Counted from the first letter of the stretch, positions 42,510 through 51,173 are shown. The stretch: DNA of 60,173 nt from Megasphaera hominis (GCF_014269395.1 NZ_JACOGK010000018.1:1-60173); one strand, 5' to 3'. The notes: generated by a model from the letters alone, not told the origin. Numbers and translations: made by a program.

Positions 42510-44951
42510 ATGACGAGAGAGGAATTTAAACAGCTTATCAAGAGCGGTATCGTCGTCTTAGACGGTGCAACCGGTACGAATTTACAAAAGGCAGGCATGC
42601 CTGTAGGTGTGTGCCCGGAATTATGGATTATGGAACATCCTGACGCGATTCTCACGTTACAGCGCCAGTTTGTAGCAGCCGGCTCACAGATTGTCTACGC
42701 ACCGACTTTTACTGGGAACCGCATTAAGCTGGCCGAATATGGCCTGGCGGACAGACTGACAGAAATCAACACGCGTCTCGTACAGCTCGCAAAAGAAGCC
42801 GCCGGCGATCATGCCTACGTGGCCGGTGATATGACCATGACGGGCCAGCAGCTTTATCCTATGGGCGACCTGACCTTTGAAGAATTAGTCGGCGTCTACA
42901 AGGAACAGGCCCGCGTCTTATGGGAAGCCGGTGTCGATGTCTTTGTCGTAGAAACGATGATGAGCTTGCAGGAAACGCGGGCGGCTCTCCTGGCGATTCG
43001 CGAAACGTGCGATCTGCCTATTATGGTAACGCTGACCTTTGAAGCCGACGGGCACACCCTTTACGGCACGCCGCCGGAAGTGGCCGTCGTGGTCCTGCAG
43101 GAAATGGGTGCCGACGCGATTGGCATGAACTGCTCGACCGGTCCGGCCGACATGGTGGAGGCAGTTAAAGCCATGTATGAATATGCCACCGTGCCGATCA
43201 TTGCTAAGCCAAACGCAGGGCTGCCGGAAGTAGAAAACGGCCAGACCGTCTATCGCACGACGCCAGAAGAATTTGCCCGGGACGCAGAACTCCTCATCGC
43301 TGCCGGTGCCCGCATTGTCGGTGGCTGTTGTGGTACGACTGTGGAACATATCCGGGCCCTTAGCGACACGGTCCGTAGGCTCACACCACAGCCTATTGGA
43401 ACAACGAAAAAGCGGGTTCTCACGTCAGAACAAAAGCTCGTCACGATTCCTTTAGACGGTCCCTTCCAGGTCATTGGCGAACGCATCAACCCGACGGGGA
43501 AGAAGGCCCTCCAGGCAGAATTGCGCAGTGGCAGCCTGGCTATGGTGCGCGCCTTTGCACGGCAGCAGGAAAAGGACGGTGCTGCCGTTCTCGACATCAA
43601 CATGGGGACTAACGGCATTGACGAAAAGGAAATGATGATCAAGGCAATCTACGAAGTTGGCAGCGTTTCTTCGTTGCCGCTTTGCATCGATTCGAGCTAT
43701 CCCGAAGTTATCGAAGCGGCCCTGCGTATCTATCCCGGCCGGGCTCTGATCAATTCCATTTCCCTCGAATCGTCTAAAGTCGACCGCCTCCTTCAGGCAG
43801 CCAAGAAATATGGCGCCATGTTTATTCTCCTGCCCTTGTCGGATGCAGGACTGCCCAAGTCCGTAGAGGAAAAGCACGCTGTACTTCGGCAGATCCTGGC
43901 CAAAGCACAGGCAGCAGGACTTACCAAAGAAGATATCCTCGTCGACGGCCTTGTCGGCGCTGTCGGTGCCTTGCCTACGGCGGGCCTCGATTGCCTGAGT
44001 ACCTTCCACTATTGCCACGACGAGCTGGGTGTAGCCACCGTGTGCGGTCTTTCCAATATTTCCTTCGGCCTGCCCGAACGGATCTATGCCAACATGACTT
44101 TCCTGGCCATGGCCGTTTCTAGCGGCCTGACCATGGCTATTGCCAACCCCGGCCAGGACCTGCTCATGAACGCTGCCGCTGCGGCTAACCTGCTCATGAA
44201 CCGGCCCGGCAGTGACATGCAATACATTAACCGCATGCAGTATTTTGCCCAAAAGGAAGAAACCCGCACGGCTACAGAAAAACCGGAAAAAACGCAGAAA
44301 ACAACGACCGTCACGACCGGTACTACGCCACAGAATCCTGTCTATCAGGCCGTCCTTGAAGGGGAAAAGGAACTCATTACGGCCTACGCTAAGGCGGAAG
44401 TAGAAAAGGGCAGGGCGCCGGAAGCGGTTATCAACGACCTCCTCATCCCGGCCATCACCCAGGTAGGCCAGCTCTATAACGACCAGGTCTATTTCCTGCC
44501 CCAGCTCATTGCCAGTGCCAACGCTATGGAAACAGCCATTCATTATTTGGAACCACAAATCAAGAAGAGCGGTGACGAAAAGCAGCTGCCCGCTATCGTC
44601 GTTGCAACTGTCGAAGGCGACGTCCACGATATAGGCAAGAACCTCGTAGCCCTCATGTTGCGCAATTACGGCTATGACGTCATCGACCTGGGCAAGGACG
44701 TACCGGCTCAGGTGATCATCGACAAGGCTATCGACACCGGTGCGGCTATCGTCGGTTTGTCGGCGCTCATGACGACGACCATGATGCACATGAAGGATGT
44801 CATTGCCGAAGCGGCCAAACGTCACTACACGGGCAAGATTATCATTGGCGGCGCTGCCGTGACGCCGAGCTTTGCGACGGAAATCGGCGCCGACGGCTAT
44901 TCAAGTGATGCCGCCGACTGTGTACGCCTCGTAGGCAGTCTCTTAGCATAG
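42510..44951 (+). CDS. metH: Cobalamin-dependent methionine synthase, short form without activation domain
   Basis: 813 residues. Homocysteine domain (1-295) with zinc cysteines C208, C273, C274; methyltetrahydrofolate barrel (about 315-575) beginning VIGERINPTG; a Thr/Lys-rich linker (585-607); cobalamin cap helix domain (608-690); and the B12 domain with VEGDVHDIGKN (axial His706), GLSALMTTT and IIGGAAVT. It ends there: the roughly 330-residue C-terminal AdoMet/activation domain of E. coli MetH is absent. The upstream gene supplies a related domain in trans. RBS GGGGGAG. Confidence 0.95.
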   Translation: MTREEFKQLIKSGIVVLDGATGTNLQKAGMPVGVCPELWIMEHPDAILTLQRQFVAAGSQIVYAPTFTGNRIKLAEYGLADRLTEINTRLVQLAKEAAGDHAYVAGDMTMTGQQLYPMGDLTFEELVGVYKEQARVLWEAGVDVFVVETMMSLQETRAALLAIRETCDLPIMVTLTFEADGHTLYGTPPEVAVVVLQEMGADAIGMNCSTGPADMVEAVKAMYEYATVPIIAKPNAGLPEVENGQTVYRTTPEEFARDAELLIAAGARIVGGCCGTTVEHIRALSDTVRRLTPQPIGTTKKRVLTSEQKLVTIPLDGPFQVIGERINPTGKKALQAELRSGSLAMVRAFARQQEKDGAAVLDINMGTNGIDEKEMMIKAIYEVGSVSSLPLCIDSSYPEVIEAALRIYPGRALINSISLESSKVDRLLQAAKKYGAMFILLPLSDAGLPKSVEEKHAVLRQILAKAQAAGLTKEDILVDGLVGAVGALPTAGLDCLSTFHYCHDELGVATVCGLSNISFGLPERIYANMTFLAMAVSSGLTMAIANPGQDLLMNAAAAANLLMNRPGSDMQYINRMQYFAQKEETRTATEKPEKTQKTTTVTTGTTPQNPVYQAVLEGEKELITAYAKAEVEKGRAPEAVINDLLIPAITQVGQLYNDQVYFLPQLIASANAMETAIHYLEPQIKKSGDEKQLPAIVVATVEGDVHDIGKNLVALMLRNYGYDVIDLGKDVPAQVIIDKAIDTGAAIVGLSALMTTTMMHMKDVIAEAAKRHYTGKIIIGGAAVTPSFATEIGADGYSSDAADCVRLVGSLLA

Positions 44952-44964
44952 AAAGGAGAAAAAA

Positions 44965-45504
44965 ATGAAAAAACAATTGGTAAAACAGTCTTTGCTTACC
45001 ACCGTTGCTGCTTGTATCTTTGCCGGCGCAGCCTTTGCCGCTGCACCGGCTCCTGATGCGGGTACGTCCTGGGCGGGCATGCCCAACCCCATCATAACCT
45101 ATGATACGTATGACCAGGCCCGTCAGGTCGTAGGCTTTGCGCCGTTATACCTGACCCGCGATTCGGGCTATAGCTGCAACTATATTTCTGTTATTTCCAA
45201 AAACCTGGCCGATCTGGGCTTCCAGAAGCTGGGCAGTACAGCTAATGTACGCGTGCGGACACTCCTGCGTGCTAAAGACCAGGGAACTCACGGCAATATT
45301 AGCGGCGTCTATGGTGCTGAATGGAAAAAGGAAACGATCCACGGCCAGACCGTTTATACGGCACGTCTGAATACGAACGAATACGCAGCGTACTGGCAGA
45401 ACGATACGTACCTCTTTTCTGTCCAGGCCGAAGGCATTACCTATGCCGATTTCCAAAATCTTTTGGAAAACAGCCTCATCGATGATACCCTGCATTATTT
45501 CTAA
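44965..45504 (+). CDS. Secreted or periplasmic protein of unknown function
   Basis: 179 residues. Clear signal peptide with basic start MKKQLVKQ, hydrophobic core and AFA-A cleavage near residue 26. The mature part has alternating strands (NPIITYDTYDQARQVVGFAP, GVYGAEWKKETIHGQTVYTA) like DUF4367-type envelope domains, but I cannot assign it. Thirteen bases after metH, so possibly cotranscribed. Confidence 0.65.
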   Translation: MKKQLVKQSLLTTVAACIFAGAAFAAAPAPDAGTSWAGMPNPIITYDTYDQARQVVGFAPLYLTRDSGYSCNYISVISKNLADLGFQKLGSTANVRVRTLLRAKDQGTHGNISGVYGAEWKKETIHGQTVYTARLNTNEYAAYWQNDTYLFSVQAEGITYADFQNLLENSLIDDTLHYF

Positions 45505-45631
45505 AAGACCTATGTCTAAAAGGAACTATATACCTATACCCCTATACATATAGGCATCACGCAAGAGGTAGAAAGTATACCTTTTCCGTGTTACAATAAA
45601 ACTGAAAGAAAAGAAAAAAGGAGTGATTCCA
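45505..45631 (+). promoter_or_regulatory. Short intergenic region with dyads before the cupin gene
   Basis: Contains a repeated CCTATA pattern (CCTATACCCCTATACATATAGG) and a dyad AGGTA-GAAAGTA-TACCT near 45565-45583, which could bind a MerR-type regulator. No confident promoter hexamers. Confidence 0.3.
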
Positions 45632-45973
45632 ATGATTCGCAAAGAAAACAGAGTAGCCGTAGAAGGCTTAGCAGGCGGGAAAGGTCCTGCCACGGTTTGT
45701 CACATTTTATCGAAAGAAGAACTCATGGGCCATGGCCGCATGTATGCCAAGGTAATTCTTCCGCCCGGCTCCTATTTGGGCTTCCACCAGCACATCCATG
45801 AAACGGAACCGTACTATATCCTTTCCGGTACAGGCGAATTCACGGACAACGACGGCTCCGTTACGCAGGTAACTGCCGGGGACTGCTGTCTCATTGAACC
45901 GGGCCAGTCACACAGCATTGCCAATCACAGCGACGAAGACCTGGTTTTCATGGCCCTCATTTATAACGATTAA
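45632..45973 (+). CDS. Single-domain cupin protein
   Basis: 113 residues from ATG 45632 (AAAAGGAGTGATTCC). The cupin metal motif is GFHQHIHETEPYYILSGTGE, followed by second motif EPGQSHSIANHSDEDL. Three histidines and a glutamate could hold a metal. Function open: isomerase, sensor or small-molecule binding. Confidence 0.8.
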   Translation: MIRKENRVAVEGLAGGKGPATVCHILSKEELMGHGRMYAKVILPPGSYLGFHQHIHETEPYYILSGTGEFTDNDGSVTQVTAGDCCLIEPGQSHSIANHSDEDLVFMALIYND

Positions 45974-46052
45974 GATACGTCGTTTCGTATAGGCCTAAAA
46001 ACAAAGACCCTGCTGTTACAGTGGAATGGTATGACATAAAGGGAGTGATCAT

Positions 46053-46136
46053 ATGACACAGCTTTTTGGAACTATCATTGCAGCATTGGTTACGTTTACA
46101 CTGTATATGTTATATATTAAATTTGTGCAACATTAG
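46053..46136 (+). CDS. 27-residue single-helix micro-protein
   Basis: ATG 46053 preceded by AAAGGGAGTGATCAT. It reads MTQLFGTIIAALVTFTLYML, ends YIKFVQH and stops at 46136: a helix spanning the membrane with a polar tail. The ribosome site and clean gap to both neighbours favour a real gene. Function unknown; could be an assembly partner of a membrane complex. Confidence 0.55.
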   Translation: MTQLFGTIIAALVTFTLYMLYIKFVQH

Positions 46137-46166
46137 TGAGAAATATAAGGAAGGTGAATATATTTT

Positions 46167-46565
46167 ATGGGAAAATACCTTGAGCAGGCCAAAGCACTGC
46201 GTAATGACGAAACGGTTCATTACAACTGTGCCCAGGCTGTGACCTGTGCGTTTTCAGAGGCCACAGGCCTTAGCCGCGAATGGTCTCAAAAGGTAGCTGC
46301 TAATTTTGGCAGTGGTATGAAACGTGGTGGCACTTGCGGTGCCATTACGGGCGGTTTAATGGTCTTAGGCTTACTTGGGAAGGACGATGGTCCCACTGTA
46401 GCTGCCTATCACAAGGCATTCCGCGACAACCACCAGGGCTGCCTGGAATGTGCCGATTTATTGCGAATCAACCAGAAACAGGGGTGTGAGAAAAAATGCC
46501 ACTGTGACGGCATGGTATATGAAGCGGTAGAACGTATTGAATCGTTATTGGAAGAAAAAGAATAA
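46167..46565 (+). CDS. C_GCAxxG_C_C-family cysteine-rich protein
   Basis: 132 residues of a small redox-like family in anaerobes. HYNCAQAVTCAFSEATGL, GSGMKRGGTCGAITGGLMVLG and a C-terminal cluster CLECADLLRINQKQGCEKKC hold eight cysteines in the family pattern. The family is often linked to metal or redox handling, but function is not established. Confidence 0.82.
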   Translation: MGKYLEQAKALRNDETVHYNCAQAVTCAFSEATGLSREWSQKVAANFGSGMKRGGTCGAITGGLMVLGLLGKDDGPTVAAYHKAFRDNHQGCLECADLLRINQKQGCEKKCHCDGMVYEAVERIESLLEEKE

Positions 46566-46572
46566 GAAGTAA

Positions 46573-46624
46573 AAAAAGCTGTTCCCTTCTGATCGAAATA
46601 TAATCAGAAGGGAACAGCTTTTTT
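46573..46624. terminator. Bidirectional terminator
   Basis: A 21-bp stem (46573-46593 with 46603-46623) with A- and T-runs, between the C_GCAxxG_C_C gene and the convergent CoA-transferase gene. Confidence 0.92.
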
Positions 46625-46625
46625 G

Positions 46626-48161
46626 TTAGGTAAAGAGTGCTGTATCCATCGTAAGCAGCGGTTCTGCTAGGCGCGGACGGAAATCCATTTGGGCCAGTAC
46701 ATCCTCTTCCAGACGGATACCCGGAGCGATTTCCGTAAGGACGAGGCCATCCGCCGTAAGCCGGAAGACCGCCCGCTCGGTGACGATTAACACGTCCTGA
46801 CCGGTTTCTACGGCATAGGCAGCAGAAAAGGTGATTTGCTCAACAGTCTGCTTGAATTTCTTATAGGCACCCTCATGCACTATGTGGAGTTTTCCCTGAC
46901 TGATTTCTTCTTTCAGGCCACCGGCTGTAAAAGTGCCCATAAAAATGAGGCGCTTCGTGTTTTGGGCAATATCGATAAAGCCTCCCGGACCGGTTACGTG
47001 ACCGTTAAATTTGGAAACGTTAATATTTCCCAGCCTGTCGATTTCAGCCAGACCCAGTACGGCCAGATCGAGACAGCCGCCGTCATACAGATCGAGCATA
47101 TCGGCAGTCTTGCAAATGGCTTCTGGGTTAAGGGCGGCACCCATATCGGTTCCGGTCAGGGGAACCCCGCCGAGGACACCTGATTCTACAGAAAAGGTAA
47201 GGCCGTCAGCTAACCCCTTTTCCGCAGCCGCGGCGGCTACGCCCTGAGGCATACCGATTCCCAGATTGATCAAGGCTTGTGGCTGTAGCTCCTGTACGGC
47301 CCGGCTGGCACATACCTTGCGGGCATCGAGGGGCAGCGGCTGCAGGGCCGTTAAGGGCGTGCGTATGGCACCGGTCAGTTCAGGCAAAAAGTCCGGCCGC
47401 GCCAGGCTCTGACAGTGATAGGCCGGTGGTGCCTGTACGACATAATCGACGAGCATACGCGGTACGACAATGCGGCGGGCATCAAAAGAGCGGCGCTCTA
47501 CGATGCCCTCTACCTGGGCGATAACGATGCCTTTTGAGGCGTGGGCCGCTGCAGCCAGTTCGAACTGGTCGGCGATGAGGGATTCTTTATCCATGAGGAT
47601 ATTTCCGTCTTCATCGGCATAGGTACCACGGATAAAACAGACCTGAATAGGCAGGGACGGATAGTAGAGGTATTCCTTGCCGTCTACTTCGACGAGCCGG
47701 ACCAATTCGTTACCCTCTGTCTGCGTCCGCAAATTGACCTTACCACCTTCCAGGCGGGGATCAATAAAGGTCATAAGTCCCGTACGCGTCCAGACGCCGG
47801 GCTGGTGGGCCGCCTGAGCCCGGAACAGCTTGAGCAAGGTGCCTAATGGAATCATATAGGCCAGGCATTTTTCTTCGTGAATATAGCGGGATAAGGCCGG
47901 TTCCAAGCCTGTATGCGACGTGATAATCGTGCTGATGAGGCCGTCTGCAGCCAGCCTGTCTGCACCACGCCCTTTTTTATCGCTATCACCGATACTTTTG
48001 ATATAGGTGAGACCCTGGGGGGAGCCTGTACGGTCAAAATGATCGCGCAGGGCTTTGAGCAGAAAATCAGGCAAACCGGCGCCGACAAAGCCGCTATGGG
48101 CAAAGGTAGCATGATCGTGAATCAAGGATACCGCTTCGTCTGCAGAGATGAATGTTGTCAT
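46626..48161 (-). CDS. Acyl-CoA:carboxylate CoA-transferase (YdiF/propionate CoA-transferase family)
   Basis: 511 residues, alpha and beta halves fused as in propionate CoA-transferase. FAHSGFVGAGLPDFLLKAL start, LPIQVCFIRGTYADEDGNI, then LINLGIGMPQGVA and the catalytic glutamate in TFSVESGVLGG, IYDGGCLDLAVLG-like segment and FMGTFTAGGL. It swaps CoA between acyl-CoA and a free acid such as acetate. Last gene of the 2-oxoacid:ferredoxin oxidoreductase operon, 20 bases after the beta subunit, so it probably releases the acid and conserves the CoA bond. Confidence 0.88.
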   Translation of the reverse strand: MTTFISADEAVSLIHDHATFAHSGFVGAGLPDFLLKALRDHFDRTGSPQGLTYIKSIGDSDKKGRGADRLAADGLISTIITSHTGLEPALSRYIHEEKCLAYMIPLGTLLKLFRAQAAHQPGVWTRTGLMTFIDPRLEGGKVNLRTQTEGNELVRLVEVDGKEYLYYPSLPIQVCFIRGTYADEDGNILMDKESLIADQFELAAAAHASKGIVIAQVEGIVERRSFDARRIVVPRMLVDYVVQAPPAYHCQSLARPDFLPELTGAIRTPLTALQPLPLDARKVCASRAVQELQPQALINLGIGMPQGVAAAAAEKGLADGLTFSVESGVLGGVPLTGTDMGAALNPEAICKTADMLDLYDGGCLDLAVLGLAEIDRLGNINVSKFNGHVTGPGGFIDIAQNTKRLIFMGTFTAGGLKEEISQGKLHIVHEGAYKKFKQTVEQITFSAAYAVETGQDVLIVTERAVFRLTADGLVLTEIAPGIRLEEDVLAQMDFRPRLAEPLLTMDTALFT

Positions 48162-48181
48162 AACACACGTCCTTTCCGGTC

Positions 48182-49080
48182 TTAGTCCGCCAGCTTCTGC
48201 AAGATCGCATAGCGGTGTTGGACCATGACTTGTATTTCTTCCAGGACCTGTGGCGAAAGTCCTTTAAATTTGCCGATTCCCTGTACAAACTCTGCTATGG
48301 GTAAGGGCTTTGGATTCGCTGTGAGGGTCAGCTTTCCGGAACTCATTTCCCAAAGGGGAAAGAGGTTGCTTTGTACGGCTTTGCGGGCAATTTCAATGCT
48401 TTGACTGCTGTTGAAGGACCAGCCTGTAGGACAAGGAGAAAATACATGGATATAGGCAAATCCTTTTTTACTGGCTGCCAGCCCCTTTTCTACCTTTTCT
48501 ATAAAGTCCTTCATATGGCTCGGAGAAGCGGTGGCACAATATTCTATACCGTGCATGGCCATGATGAGGGGGACGTATTTTTGCTGCTGCTGTTTTCCTT
48601 GCAAAACTGTGCCGGCAGGAGTCGTAGAAGTCTTAGAACCCCGTGTCGTCGTAGAGCTGCGCTGGTAGCCTGTATTCATGTAGCCTTCATTGTCGTAACA
48701 AAGGTAGAGCATTTTTCCCCTCTTTCAGCAGCCGCTGACAAACTCTGGAAACCACAATCGGCTGTGGCACCGTCACCGGCCAGGGCAACCAGGTTGACGT
48801 CGGGGCGGCCTTTTTTTCCATATATGCGGGATAAACCGCTTAAAAAGGCGGCTGTATTATCTAAGAGCGTAATGTGAACCGGGGTTTTTTGGCCGTTGGC
48901 ATAGTTCCAGCCAACGACGCCGGCTCCGGCCATGCAGCCAGGCGGAATGGCAAAAATAGAATTAGGTCCTGCTACCTGCAGGACACGGCGCAAAATGAGT
49001 TCGGCACCACAGCCCTGACAGGCAGAAATGCCGGGGGAAACGAGGTCAGGTGATTTTTTCAGGGTATCTAGATAGCTCAT
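48182..49080 (-). pseudogene. 2-oxoacid:ferredoxin oxidoreductase beta subunit, split by a frameshift
   Basis: Two overlapping frames together make one normal beta subunit of about 298 residues. The first (49080 to 48676) has ISACQGCGAELILRR and GDGATADCGFQSLSAA, the first half of the thiamine-diphosphate motif. The second (from 48712) gives LYLCYDNEGYMNTG, holding the second half (Asn) and the C-terminal part. The break lies at a run of five A on the minus strand (48712-48716); one extra A would restore the frame. GAGGGG precedes an ATG at the break, so internal initiation or minus-one slippage is possible. Otherwise it is a mutation or sequencing error. Confidence 0.8.
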
Positions 49081-49093
49081 AATATACGACTCC

Positions 49094-50275
49094 TTAGTCT
49101 TTCAAAAGCCAGTGTACAGGATATTCGCGAGGTTCATCTTTGACTTCTTCCAGCTTATCGATGACCTGCCCTAGTTCAGCCAGCGAAATGTCAGCACCAC
49201 CCAGTCCGCCAATCGTGGAGAAGTGGCTGAAGCGGGCAGATTGGTCAGCCAAGGCAGCTTTTACTTCCATGTGCATGGGGCCTTGGTTCCAGCCAAAGCA
49301 GACAGAACGGTCGACGACAGAAAACGCTTTTTTGCCGCGTAACGCAGCGGCAATCTGCCGGGCCGGGAAGGGACGGGTTACGCGCAGGCGGATCAGGCCG
49401 GCATGAATACCGTGTTCCCGGGCCAGGTCGACTGCGTCTTTGGCCGTTCCGGACATACCGGCAATGGTGATTAATACGAGGTCTGCATCGTCAGTGCGGT
49501 ACGCCTCAATCCCACCGCCATATGAGCGGCCAAACTGCTTGCCAAAGGCTGCATCAATTTCTTCTAAAACAGGGAGTACGCGGGTCATAGCTTCGAGATG
49601 ATCCTTACGATATTTCATAAGTATCGGGCCGGCTGTCAGGGGATCGAGGGAAAGGGGGTGGTCCGGATTGAGCAGAGCCGGTAAGGACATACGGGGGTCT
49701 GGCAAAAAGGCATCTACTTCTGCCTGATCCGGCAGCCAGACGCCTTCGGTCAGGTGGGAACTGTAAAACCCGTCAAAACAGACATTGACCGGAATCCGGA
49801 TACGGGGATCTTCAGCCAGACGATAGGCCTCAATGATCATATCGACGATTTCCTGATTACTTTCACAGAAAATTTGAATCCATCCGGCTTCGCGGACACT
49901 CATGGCATCCTGCTGGCCGCTCCATACGGTTTCCGGGGAGGTCATTTTCCGTGTAGCCAAGGCCATGACCATGGGCAGCCGCAGGGTAGACATGCGGAAG
50001 TACGGTTCATACATTAACGCCAGGCCTTGTGCTGCCGTTGCCGTAAATACGCGGCCACCGCCGGCAGCGGCGCCCTGAACGGCACTCATGGCAGAATGCT
50101 CACATTCTACCTGAATCATTTCCGCGTCTAATTCCCCGTTATATACCTTTTCGGATAACCGTTCGACAATCGAAGACTGCGGTGTAATCGGATAAGCAGC
50201 AATGACTTCCGGACGGCACAGGGCAGCTGCTTCGGCGGCTGCATAATTCCCCGTTAGGACAACTTGTTTAGCCAT
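49094..50275 (-). CDS. 2-oxoacid:ferredoxin oxidoreductase alpha subunit
   Basis: 393 residues: pyrimidine-binding domain with AAYPITPQSSIVE, ECEHSAMSAVQGAAAGG and TATAAQGLALMYEPYFRMS; second domain from about 240 (VLITIAGMSGTAKDAVDLAR). This is the PorA/VorA type of four-subunit enzymes that convert a 2-oxoacid plus CoA to acyl-CoA, CO2 and reduced ferredoxin. It overlaps the ferredoxin subunit gene. Whether pyruvate or branched-chain oxoacids are used is not decidable. Confidence 0.9.
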   Translation of the reverse strand: MAKQVVLTGNYAAAEAAALCRPEVIAAYPITPQSSIVERLSEKVYNGELDAEMIQVECEHSAMSAVQGAAAGGGRVFTATAAQGLALMYEPYFRMSTLRLPMVMALATRKMTSPETVWSGQQDAMSVREAGWIQIFCESNQEIVDMIIEAYRLAEDPRIRIPVNVCFDGFYSSHLTEGVWLPDQAEVDAFLPDPRMSLPALLNPDHPLSLDPLTAGPILMKYRKDHLEAMTRVLPVLEEIDAAFGKQFGRSYGGGIEAYRTDDADLVLITIAGMSGTAKDAVDLAREHGIHAGLIRLRVTRPFPARQIAAALRGKKAFSVVDRSVCFGWNQGPMHMEVKAALADQSARFSHFSTIGGLGGADISLAELGQVIDKLEEVKDEPREYPVHWLLKD

Positions 50276-50543
50276 TTGCTTTCACACTCCCTTCAAGCTG
50301 CATAGAAATGGCTTCTTTGGGACATTCGTGGGCACAAATACCACAACCCTTGCAGTAGTCGTAGGTAATCGTGTAGTCTTTTCCGTCAGCCTGAATCGCA
50401 TTGACGGGGCAGTAGGAAAAACAAAGTCCACAATGTATGCAGCGGCTCTTATCCATTACAGGACGGTATACCCGCCACGCTGCCGTATCGAGAATATACA
50501 TGCCTGTATCGCCGACTGGTGTAACATAGGTGCGTTCACTCAT
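50268..50543 (-). CDS. 2-oxoacid:ferredoxin oxidoreductase delta subunit (two 4Fe-4S clusters)
   Basis: 91 residues with two CxxCxxCxxxCP motifs: CIHCGLCFSYCP and CKGCGICAHECP. Passes electrons from the thiamine site to external ferredoxin. GAGGAAGG precedes the ATG. Confidence 0.93.
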   Translation of the reverse strand: MSERTYVTPVGDTGMYILDTAAWRVYRPVMDKSRCIHCGLCFSYCPVNAIQADGKDYTITYDYCKGCGICAHECPKEAISMQLEGSVKANG

Positions 50544-50558
50544 GATAATCGTCCTTCC

Positions 50559-51104
50559 TCAAAACGAACCTGACGTAATAACAAGGGAGGCAGCAGCTGT
50601 TTCTGCTGCCTGGCGGTTGGCAGCCCCAAAGGCCGCTTCAATTTCTGAAAAGAGGCTGCCTGCGTCTACGAGCTGCGTAGCAGCGACAAACGCACCGAGC
50701 ATCGCCGTATTGGGACGATTGCTGCCCAGGAATTTTTCAGAAATACCTGTCGCATCGACAGTCACAATTGTTTTGGCAGCTTTGGGGACGTGCAACTGAT
50801 CTGCTCTTTTCTTTGTATTGATAATGATCATGCCGCCCTCTTTTAAGCCTGCATACGTGCCAGTGCTGGTAATCAGCGTGTCATCGAGAATTACTAAGAT
50901 ATCCGGTTCATAGACCTGCATTTTGCGGCGAATCGGCGTATGGGAGAGGCGTAAATAACCGAACACAGGCGAGCCCTTGCGTTCTACGCCAAAGGCAGGG
51001 ATAGATTGCCCATACAAACCGCCGGCAACCGCTGCTTTAACCACGAGCTGCGACGCCTTTACAACCCCTTGGCCACCACGGCCATGTAAGCGTATTTCAT
51101 ACAT
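50559..51104 (-). CDS. 2-oxoacid:ferredoxin oxidoreductase gamma subunit
   Basis: 181 residues from ATG 51104 (AAGGAGTGAGTATAGCT upstream; the GTG at 51116 lies on the ribosome site). LHGRGGQGVVKASQLV at the N-terminus and the helix LLQ-free DILVILDDTLITS segment are typical of the gamma/catalytic-gamma family. First gene of the five-gene operon gamma-delta-alpha-beta-CoA-transferase. Confidence 0.9.
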   Translation of the reverse strand: MYEIRLHGRGGQGVVKASQLVVKAAVAGGLYGQSIPAFGVERKGSPVFGYLRLSHTPIRRKMQVYEPDILVILDDTLITSTGTYAGLKEGGMIIINTKKRADQLHVPKAAKTIVTVDATGISEKFLGSNRPNTAMLGAFVAATQLVDAGSLFSEIEAAFGAANRQAAETAAASLVITSGSF

Positions 51105-51137
51105 AGCTATACTCACTCCTTTTCACGAATCGATTTT

Positions 51138-51173
51138 GTTCATATACAGATACAATTGTATCTGTATATGAAC
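51138..51173. promoter_or_regulatory. Perfect 36-bp palindrome, candidate IclR operator
   Basis: The half-site GTTCATATACAGATACAA is followed immediately by its exact reverse complement, with no mismatch over 36 bases, centred at 51155. It lies just downstream of the oxidoreductase promoter (about +5 to +40 of its transcript) in the gap shared with the divergent iclR-type gene. As DNA it can bind a dimer or tetramer; as RNA it would form a 16-bp hairpin at the 5' end of the operon mRNA. Confidence 0.8.

Noticed and set aside
43452..44825. Long open frame antisense to metH
   Set aside because: It lies wholly opposite a clear gene and has no ribosome site or recognisable protein features. It is expected from codon bias.
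48676..48720. Programmed frameshift stated as fact
   Set aside because: The slippery run is only five A without an evident downstream stimulator. Mutation or sequencing error is at least as likely.
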